NCBI GenBank assembly: GCA_037141235.1
Contig: JBAXCY010000089.1
Coordinates: 1 to 11,890 of the forward strand
DNA: 11,890 nt
From: Bog-756 sp037141235
Lineage (GTDB): Bacteria; Actinomycetota; Acidimicrobiia; Acidimicrobiales; RAAP-2
Direction: 5' to 3'
Made by a program: the position numbers and the translations under genes. The notes under the pieces were generated by a model that was given only the letters and a program-made list of their open reading frames with translations, was not told where the DNA came from and ran no database searches. This document shows, in pieces, positions 7,083 to 11,890 of this stretch. Each line of letters starts with the position of its first letter. Position 1 is the first letter of the stretch.

Positions 7083-7111
7083 GAAGGCCCAGGTCTGTGA
7101 CCTGGGCCTTC
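7083..7111 (-). terminator. Strong hairpin terminator behind tRNA-Pro
   Basis: GAAGGCCCAGGTC, loop TGT and GACCTGGGCCTTC form a perfect 13-bp GC-rich stem that begins 5 bp past the 3' end of tRNA-Pro on the minus strand. The following tract (GTTCTG on the minus strand, TTCCG on the plus strand) is only modestly T-rich. It can end the tRNA transcript, and read from the other side it could also stop vapBC transcription before it runs antisense through the tRNA. Confidence 0.75.
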
Positions 7112-7116
7112 TTCCG

Positions 7117-7191
7117 TCGGGCTGCCGGGATTCGAACCCGGGACCTCTTGACCCCCAGTCAAGCGCGCTAACCAAGCTGCGCCACAGCCCG
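7117..7191 (-). tRNA. tRNA-Pro (anticodon GGG)
   Basis: A complete 75-nt cloverleaf. Acceptor stem CGGGCTG pairs with CAGCCCG; the D arm is GCGC-AGCTTGGTTA-GCGC; anticodon stem CTTGA/TCAAG encloses the loop CTGGGGG, giving anticodon GGG (7156-7154) after T33, which reads CCC and CCU proline codons; T arm CCGGG-TTCGAAT-CCCGG. The discriminator base is A (7117). CCA is not encoded, as the next bases read CGG, so it must be added after transcription. A TAGAAT box at 7214-7209 is a plausible -10, about 18 bp before the mature 5' end. A hairpin terminator follows directly. Confidence 0.97.
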
Positions 7192-7208
7192 TCCCTGGTC
7201 AGAGCCAC

Positions 7209-7214
7209 ATTCTA
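7209..7214 (-). promoter_or_regulatory. Candidate -10 box for tRNA-Pro
   Basis: TAGAAT on the minus strand (7214-7209) matches the sigma70 -10 consensus in five of six positions and would start transcription about 10 bp before the mature tRNA. No good -35 is visible. The rest of the gap 7192-7387 shows no gene I can support. Confidence 0.45.
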
Positions 7215-7387
7215 CGAACGGTGCTCCGAGCCTTCGGGGCCAGTTCAGCGTCTCATCATCGAGCGCTTCAACTGACCTTCGCAGACTCTACTCGCGGCCG
7301 AGCGGGGCGCCCGAATCGTTCTCGCCAGCCGAGGGCCCGCCGCCGCCCGACTTCCTCCGATTCGAGTCCACCCTGGACGAGATCTAC

Positions 7388-7897
7388 CTACCCCCGGTAC
7401 TCGGCGTCAGACGCCTCATCCTCGGTGGCCGCAGTAAAGCTCTCCCACAGGTGGTCGTAGACCTCGAACCGGGGCACGATCGGCGCATCGAGCTGGCGGG
7501 CAATTCGAATGCCCTCCGCTGTTCGATACATGATCTCGAGGCCCTGCGTGCCAGGGCTGATCAGGGTGGGTGAAGGACGGTCGATGGCATCGATGGGAAT
7601 CCGGTCGATCATCTCGTCGAGCAGCGGCCCGAGCGACCGATAAGCGTCGGAGGAACAGGTGTACCGCGCCACCTCCGACCAGTGGCCGGCATCGGACCTG
7701 AGGACCGCGATGGCATGGTCGATGTCGTGGCCCTCTTCGTCGAGGATCATGGCGAACTGAGTCATCCCGATGCTGCAGATCGTCAGGGCAAACTCCTCTC
7801 CCACCCGAGCCTCGAGGGCGTCCAGGCATGACCGGTCGACGGGGTGCTCGATCTCGGTGGAAGTGAAGACAGTGTCCGGTCCCTGCAGGTTGCTCAT
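7388..7897 (-). CDS. Hypothetical acidic protein, 169 residues
   Basis: I do not recognise this protein. It is soluble in appearance, rich in Asp and Glu, and has no signal peptide, membrane helix or metal-cluster motif. Residues 21-60 (DRSCLDALEARVGEEFALTI onward) and 74-102 look helical, and the C-terminal block EVYDHLWESFTAATEDEASDAEY is strongly acidic. Start ATG at 7897 is preceded by a weak AGGTTGAG at 7908-7901. A candidate promoter lies upstream (CTGACC at 7952-7947, 16-bp spacer, TATGTT at 7930-7925), which argues for transcription separate from recQ, whose stop is 132 bp upstream on the same strand. The other-frame reading at 7416-7829 has no better protein character. I am fairly sure it is a gene but propose no function. 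Confidence 0.7.
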   Translation of the reverse strand: MSNLQGPDTVFTSTEIEHPVDRSCLDALEARVGEEFALTICSIGMTQFAMILDEEGHDIDHAIAVLRSDAGHWSEVARYTCSSDAYRSLGPLLDEMIDRIPIDAIDRPSPTLISPGTQGLEIMYRTAEGIRIARQLDAPIVPRFEVYDHLWESFTAATEDEASDAEYRG

Positions 7898-7924
7898 AGT
7901 CTCAACCTAGAGGGCGGCTGTGAC

Positions 7925-7952
7925 AACATATGGGCCGAAAAGTGCTGGTCAG
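7925..7952 (-). promoter_or_regulatory. Candidate promoter of the hypothetical gene
   Basis: On the minus strand CTGACC (7952-7947) and TATGTT (7930-7925), separated by 16 bp, each match four of six sigma70 consensus bases. The predicted transcript would have a leader of about 20 nt before ATG at 7897. Confidence 0.35.
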
Positions 7953-8029
7953 AAGGTAATGAGAGTCCGTAAGACCCATCCGAAAACCTCTTCGATCGGA
8001 TAGGCCCGAGGGCGCCGTCCGACCCCCCC

Positions 8030-10132
8030 CTACGGCAACTGCTGGACAACCAAGGGAAGCACCCCCACCGCCCCGGCTCCACGTAGCAACGAAGCCGCCA
8101 CCGTCATCGTCCATCCGCTCCGATAGGTGTCATCCACCAAGAGCACCGGACCATCAGCCGGCAGTTCGACACCGTCACGCACCTGCATGCCCGACAGCAG
8201 CGCTGTCACCCGCGGACCCGAGGCCACATCGCGGGGAGGGGGCGGCCCGGATACCTCGAGCGCATCGAGCACCGGCAGTCTGCCGATGTCAGCGATGCGT
8301 TGGGCCAGATCAGTCACCATGCGCCCGTGATGGCGGGACGGCACGGCCACCACCGCCACGGGCCGTTGCTCCCACCGCTCTCTCCACCGACCCAGCACGG
8401 CTACCAACCCATCGAACACGTCGTCGTCCACTACTCGGTCCGGCCCAGCCATGGCCGTGGCCGCCTCGCGCCACTCGGGCGCATCGGCAAACAACAGGGC
8501 CCGACCAGGCAGCGCCCCGGCGATCCGTCCGGTCGGCCCGCCATCGATCCCTTTCGGCCACAACTTGCGAGGCTCGAGGATGACGTCGACTCCTCGCAAG
8601 TGCGTGCGTACCGCGGCGATCGTGCCCAGGTCGATATCTCGACCCTGGGCGGGCAGCACGCCGGTGCACACCGAGCACCGCCCGCACGGCCCGGGGTCGG
8701 GATCGTCGAGCGCCCGCTGCAGGAACTCCATCAAGCAGCCCTCGCCCCGGGCGTATGAGCGCATCAGGTCGGCCTCGGCCGCCCGGGCCGCCCGGATCCC
8801 AGTCCACTTCTCCTGGTTGTACACGTACGGCACGCCGGTGGATCGCCAGCCTTCGGACACCCGTTCCACCGATCCCTCGACGGCCACGATCTTGACCAGG
8901 GACTCCACCCTCCCTCGGCGGATGCCGGTGGCTGACTCGATATCGGCCACGCTCATCGGCCCACCTCGCTCCTGCAGTACACCCAGCACCTGATCGATGT
9001 TGGCCGGATCCGGTATGGCGGCGGAGGCGAAGAACTCCCACAGGCGTTCGTCACCCTCGGCAGGGAGCAGGACGGCATCGGCTCGGTCGATGGCCCGGCC
9101 GGCTCGGCCGACCTGCTGGTAGTAGGCCACCGGTGAGTCCGGCGATCCGACATGGAGACAGAATCCGAGGTCCGGCTTGTCGTACCCCATACCCAACGCC
9201 GAGGTAGCTACCACGGCCTTGATTCGATTGGCCCGCAGGTCGTCCTCGATCCGCTCCCGATCCTCGGCCTCGACCTTGCCGGAGTAGGCCGCCACCAAGT
9301 GTCCCCGAGAAGACAAGAATCCGGACAGGCGCTCGGTATCAGCCACGGTGGGCACGTAGACGATCCCCGAACCAGACAGGCGCTCGAGCGCGCCGTCCAC
9401 CCAGGCGTAGCGCTCCAAGGGGCCGAGTCCGTCGATGACCGAGAGGGTGAGTGACGATCGGGCCAGCCCACCTCGGAGCACCACGGTGGCCGACCCGAGT
9501 TGTGCGGCTACATCGTCGGTGACCCGGGCGTTGGCCGTAGCCGTGGTGGCCAGGACCGGGGTGGTGGGCGAGCCCGTGAGCACCTTGGAGAGGCGCTGAT
9601 AGTCGGGCCGGAAGTCGAACCCCCAGTCCGAGATGCAGTGGGCCTCGTCGATGACGATGAGGCCGGCCCTCTGCAGCATCGGACCGATCCGGCGGGCGAA
9701 CGCCGGGTTGGCCAGACGCTCGGGTGATACCAGGAGGACATCGACCGCACCGGTCTCCATGGCTTCCATGACGGTGTCCCACTCACCGACATTGGTGGAG
9801 TTGATCGTCCTGGCCGACAGACCCGCACCTTGGGCGGCCTTGACCTGGTCTCGCATGAGGGCAAGCAACGGAGACACCACCAGGGTCGGACCCCCTCCGA
9901 GGGACCGGATGGCCGAGGTGGCAGCCCAGTACACGGCCGACTTGCCCCACCCGGTGGCCTGGACCACCAGGACGCGGGAGCGGTCGGCCACCAGCGAACG
10001 CACGGCGGTGCGCTGGTCCTCTCTCGGTACTGCGCCAACGCCGGCCATCGAAGCCAACACGGACTGCAGATGCTGGTCGGACTCTTCGTTGAGCTGGTCG
10101 TGCTCGAGGGTGTCCCATCGCGAGGTAGTCAC
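8030..10132 (-). CDS. RecQ-family helicase with C-terminal phosphoribosyltransferase domain
   Basis: A 700-residue ATP-dependent DNA helicase of superfamily 2. RecQ motifs appear in order: R-E-D-Q (37-40), Walker A ATGWGKS (59-65), SPLLALMRDQV (87-97), DEAHCISDWGFDFRP (162-176), ATTATA (195-200), IVYVP (257-261), ATSALGMGYDKPDL (309-322) and QQVGRAGR (339-346). A winged-helix-like stretch follows (about 376-432), then a four-cysteine zinc site (Cys466, Cys483, Cys486, Cys489). Canonical RecQ has zinc first, winged helix second. In place of HRDC, the C terminus has a phosphoribosyltransferase-like domain, with VVAVPSRHHGRMVTDLA (594-610) and the PRPP-loop signature VLLVDDTYRSGWTMT (663-677). 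Such fusions occur in other bacteria, and the role of the added domain is unclear. Start is GTG at 10132 with a poor binding site. Likely work is in repair or recombination. It is divergent from the TetR genes across about 410 bp. Confidence 0.9.
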   Translation of the reverse strand: MTTSRWDTLEHDQLNEESDQHLQSVLASMAGVGAVPREDQRTAVRSLVADRSRVLVVQATGWGKSAVYWAATSAIRSLGGGPTLVVSPLLALMRDQVKAAQGAGLSARTINSTNVGEWDTVMEAMETGAVDVLLVSPERLANPAFARRIGPMLQRAGLIVIDEAHCISDWGFDFRPDYQRLSKVLTGSPTTPVLATTATANARVTDDVAAQLGSATVVLRGGLARSSLTLSVIDGLGPLERYAWVDGALERLSGSGIVYVPTVADTERLSGFLSSRGHLVAAYSGKVEAEDRERIEDDLRANRIKAVVATSALGMGYDKPDLGFCLHVGSPDSPVAYYQQVGRAGRAIDRADAVLLPAEGDERLWEFFASAAIPDPANIDQVLGVLQERGGPMSVADIESATGIRRGRVESLVKIVAVEGSVERVSEGWRSTGVPYVYNQEKWTGIRAARAAEADLMRSYARGEGCLMEFLQRALDDPDPGPCGRCSVCTGVLPAQGRDIDLGTIAAVRTHLRGVDVILEPRKLWPKGIDGGPTGRIAGALPGRALLFADAPEWREAATAMAGPDRVVDDDVFDGLVAVLGRWRERWEQRPVAVVAVPSRHHGRMVTDLAQRIADIGRLPVLDALEVSGPPPPRDVASGPRVTALLSGMQVRDGVELPADGPVLLVDDTYRSGWTMTVAASLLRGAGAVGVLPLVVQQLP

Positions 10133-10475
10133 GAGGGACCGACCGGATGGTCCAACGCGGTGGCGTGGAATCCGCCCGTCATGGCGGTGGAAGCGGTCAC
10201 ACGATCCATCCTTGTCGGGCGATCACGGGTACTGGTCGACGGTGGAGCCACATGCAGGCATCCTCTCATCGTCCGAGTGAGTGCTCGGCAACCGGGCTGG
10301 CGGCGATGGCAGTGCGCCCATGGCCGCGGAGCGATGACGGACCGCCTGCCCAGGAGAACGGTCAGATGTGCCCATTGCACTCTACTGACCGCGCCACGAC
10401 GCTAACCTGTGCGATCACAGGGGTAGAGCGTTCTCCAACTGCGGGCTTGCGTTCTGACCCTACCTGGCCATCACG
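10133..10475. other. Non-coding divergent region between recQ and the TetR genes
   Basis: About 340 bp in which the open frames on either strand have no recognisable protein features and no supported ribosome binding sites. It should hold the promoters for the helicase gene (leftward) and the TetR operon (rightward). Its clearest element is the palindrome at 10406-10421. I could not identify convincing -35/-10 pairs. Confidence 0.6.
10406..10421. promoter_or_regulatory. 16-bp palindrome, candidate regulator operator
   Basis: CCTGTG-CGAT-CACAGG is a perfect inverted repeat with 6-bp arms, about 120 bp upstream of the first TetR start. TetR regulators bind palindromes of about this size, often in their own divergent promoter region, so it may be the operator for one of the two downstream regulators. 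This is an inference from symmetry and position. Confidence 0.45.
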
Positions 10476-10477
10476 GT

Positions 10478-10531
10478 GATGTCCGAGTGCAGCATGATGT
10501 CCGACTTCAGAAGGATGTCCGAGTTCAGAAG
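10478..10531 (+). repeat. Three 18-bp tandem repeats upstream of tetR1
   Basis: Units at 10478-10495, 10496-10513 and 10514-10531. The second (GATGTCCGACTTCAGAAG) and third differ at one position; the first is more diverged in its last half. All share GATGTCCGA. The third overlaps the GAAGGAG ribosome binding site of tetR1 (10528-10534). The repeats lie in the leader of tetR1 and also inside a 22-codon reading frame. Confidence 0.9.
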
Positions 10532-10547
10532 GAGTGCACGCAAGTGA
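10479..10547 (+). other. Possible leader peptide made of six-residue repeats
   Basis: A frame from ATG 10479 (or GTG 10476) to TGA 10545-10547 encodes 22 residues: MSECSM, MSDFRR and MSEFRR units and then SARK. Its stop overlaps the GTG start of tetR1 as GTGA. If translated, it could couple translation of the regulator. It may equally be a by-product of repeats whose 18-bp unit keeps frame. No good ribosome binding site precedes the first ATG. Confidence 0.3.
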
Positions 10548-11206
10548 CGACAGCCGAGAGCGAAATCGTCGATGGGTCGGACGAGACCTCGAAAGGTGGC
10601 CGTCGGCGCTATGTGCCCCGGGCCGAAGGTCGGGTGGTCCTGATAGATGCCACCATCGAACTTCTGCGCAACAACGCCTTTGCCGATGTCACCACCCGGA
10701 AGATCTCTGAAGCAGCCGACCTGAACGAGTTCGCCATCCAGCGGATCTTCGGGTCCCAACTCGGACTGTTCGCCGAGGTGGCCAGGGAGCTCAGCACTCG
10801 CTTCGCAGCTCGCTTCGCCGGTCTGCCCCTCGACGAGGTCCAGCCTGGGGCACTGTTCGATCCCGACCTGGTGCTGCGGACCCGTCTGCTGGCCTGGTTG
10901 CTGGGTAGCGGAGCCGAGCCCGAGGAGCTCAAGATCGACCCTGCGCTCAGTCTCAACCAGGCCCTTTTCCGCCGCCACTGGCGCGAGGGGGCGGTGAGCG
11001 AGGAGACGGCCCGGGTCTTCACCCAGCTGATCATCTACTTGGCCGAGGGCTACATCACCTTCGAGTCGACCCACGACTCCCAACCCGACGACATCCAGCG
11101 GTTGGCTCAGTTGGTCGAGAAGTTCCGCGATGCGCTCCCTCAGTTCGAGACGGAGTTGGGGTGGTCCCAGGGCGGCCAGTCGCTGCCAGTCGAGGTGAAG
11201 CCCTGA
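10544..11206 (+). CDS. TetR-family transcriptional regulator (first of pair)
   Basis: A 220-residue DNA-binding regulator. The TetR-type N-terminal domain spans about 29-85: first helix EGRVVLIDATIELLRNNAF, then a helix-turn-helix VTTRKISEAADLNEFAIQRIFGSQLGLF (49-76), in which the recognition helix region carries IQRIFG where most TetR proteins have a Tyr-Tyr-His-Phe type block. The rest is a helical ligand-binding and dimerisation domain with no recognisable ligand signature. I chose GTG at 10544 because GAAGGAG at 10528-10534 sits 9 bp upstream; ATG at 10487 in the same frame would read through the 18-bp repeats and has no binding site. The stop overlaps the next regulator's start (TGATG), so the two are probably co-transcribed and translationally coupled. 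Target genes are unknown. Confidence 0.82.
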   Translation: MTTAESEIVDGSDETSKGGRRRYVPRAEGRVVLIDATIELLRNNAFADVTTRKISEAADLNEFAIQRIFGSQLGLFAEVARELSTRFAARFAGLPLDEVQPGALFDPDLVLRTRLLAWLLGSGAEPEELKIDPALSLNQALFRRHWREGAVSEETARVFTQLIIYLAEGYITFESTHDSQPDDIQRLAQLVEKFRDALPQFETELGWSQGGQSLPVEVKP

Positions 11207-11890
11207 TGAGCACCACATCCACCACATCCACCACTGTCCCGACCGACGCTTCTGTCGGCAGCGAATCAACCAAGACCCGCCGGTCCCGAGTCGAGTTACG
11301 CAAGATCGTGCTCGACGCCGGCCAGGTCCTGCTGCTGACAGAGGGGCTCGGAAGTGGGGCCGAGCACCTCTCGTTCAAGCGAGTGCTCTCCTACGTGGAG
11401 GCCACCCAGGGCATCCGGATCACCAACGCCTCGCTCATCGGTCGGGTGTGGGAGAACCAAGAAGAGTTCCAGGTCGACGTGGTCCGCTCCATCGTGGAAA
11501 AGCAAGGAAACCTGGAGGTAGAGGAAGCGGGCGGCGCCCTCGACGAGGTCCTCCTCCGGCTCGACACTTCGACCCTGGAGATGCGCCGGGCTTCGCTGGC
11601 CGAGTTGATACGCGTAACGTGCAGCCAGTATCTGGAGTCGGCCTCGGGGTCGGCGGCCACCATCCAGATTGCGCTCATCACGTATATTTCGGCGGCCACC
11701 GGGGCTGGGGAGAACAACAAACTGGTCGACTCGTTCCGCATCACCAACCAACGCCTCACCGATCGCTACATGGACCTGTACGACGCCGGTCTGCAGTTCG
11801 TGGGCTGGCAGATTCATCCCGCGTACTCGCTCCGCAAGGTGGCGGCCACCTTCTCGGCCATCGCCGAGGGCATGCTGCTCCGTCAGATCG
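11206..11890 (+). CDS. TetR-like regulator (second of pair), cut by the window end
   Basis: An open frame of at least 228 residues running off the right edge without a stop. ATG at 11206 overlaps the previous stop. After a low-complexity Ser-Thr tail (residues 2-10, STT units) and a basic stretch (KTRRSRVELRK, 23-33), residues 29-100 resemble an atypical TetR DNA-binding domain: VELRKIVLDAGQVLLLTEG, then SFKRVLSYVEATQGIRITNA and SLIGRVWENQEEFQVDVV. Spacing in the helix-turn-helix is longer than usual, with SLIGRVWENQEEFQ in the place of the recognition helix and following helix. The remainder is helical. The pairing with a first TetR gene suggests the two may act together, possibly as a heterodimer or on neighbouring targets, but that is inference. 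The missing end could extend the protein well beyond usual TetR length. Confidence 0.72.
   Translation, partial: MSTTSTTSTTVPTDASVGSESTKTRRSRVELRKIVLDAGQVLLLTEGLGSGAEHLSFKRVLSYVEATQGIRITNASLIGRVWENQEEFQVDVVRSIVEKQGNLEVEEAGGALDEVLLRLDTSTLEMRRASLAELIRVTCSQYLESASGSAATIQIALITYISAATGAGENNKLVDSFRITNQRLTDRYMDLYDAGLQFVGWQIHPAYSLRKVAATFSAIAEGMLLRQI
11212..11235 (+). repeat. Short 9-bp repeat at the start of the second TetR gene
   Basis: ACCACATCC occurs twice (11212-11220, 11221-11229), followed by the partial ACCACT. It encodes Thr-Thr-Ser units in the unstructured N terminus and keeps the reading frame. Confidence 0.8.

Noticed and set aside
7192..7573. A plus-strand frame reading PPPDFLRFESTLDEIYLPPVLGV, possibly a gene remnant
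   Set aside because: It has no start codon in a sensible place, and half of it runs opposite the hypothetical minus-strand gene. It has no recognisable family.
8023..8030. A run of eight C residues at the recQ stop codon, considered as a slippage site
   Set aside because: The TAG codon is read before all but one base of the run, so slippage there would not change the protein.
8310..9041. A 243-codon minus-strand frame within the helicase gene
   Set aside because: It is an alternative-frame shadow of recQ, whose motifs are continuous through this segment.
1..11890. CRISPR array, insertion sequence, integrase or phage genes
   Set aside because: The only repeats are short tandem arrays without spacers, and no recombinase or phage structural motif is present in any frame I examined.

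Overview
The window is high-GC DNA with GTG as well as ATG starts, short gaps and one ATGA and one TGATG junction between genes. The gene families (PF03640-type lipoprotein, COG2159 amidohydrolase, Arr, VapBC, RecQ with a C-terminal phosphoribosyltransferase domain, paired TetR regulators) fit an actinobacterium, perhaps an environmental lineage such as Acidimicrobiia. The lineage is an inference from gene content; no marker gene here settles it.

Layout from left to right. (1) 15-659, a lipoprotein with two PF03640-type units and an unusual Gly-Arg-Gln tandem repeat before its signal peptide. It converges on (2) 678-1205 (minus), a gamma-class carbonic-anhydrase-like left-handed beta helix protein. 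(3) 1327-2517, an amidohydrolase divergent from (2). (4) 2578-2790 (minus), a predicted 70-residue one-span membrane protein. (5) 2908-5688, a large YfhO-like polytopic membrane protein. (6) 5763-6170 (minus), an Arr rifampin ADP-ribosyltransferase, divergent from (7) 6373-6989, a vapB-vapC toxin-antitoxin pair whose promoter carries a three-half-site palindromic operator. (8) 7117-7191 (minus), tRNA-Pro(GGG), with a perfect 13-bp hairpin directly behind it. (9) 7388-7897 (minus), an unrecognised acidic protein. (10) 8030-10132 (minus), a RecQ-type helicase with a C-terminal phosphoribosyltransferase domain. (11) A non-coding stretch of about 410 bp, then two overlapping TetR-like genes, 10544-11206 and 11206 to the window edge. 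The first is preceded by three 18-bp tandem repeats that also form a 22-codon leader reading frame.

Most genes look like independent housekeeping or accessory units, not one pathway. The functional groupings I can support are vapB-vapC (autoregulated toxin-antitoxin), the two TetR genes (one operon), and possibly an accessory cluster of arr plus vapBC beside a tRNA gene. I see no CRISPR array, no integrase or transposase, and no clear new multi-gene defence system. The most unusual points are the swapped domain order of the RecQ fusion, an apparently missing zinc ligand in the gamma carbonic anhydrase, the vapBC operator geometry, the repeat leader ahead of tetR1, and several in-frame tandem repeats across unrelated genes.
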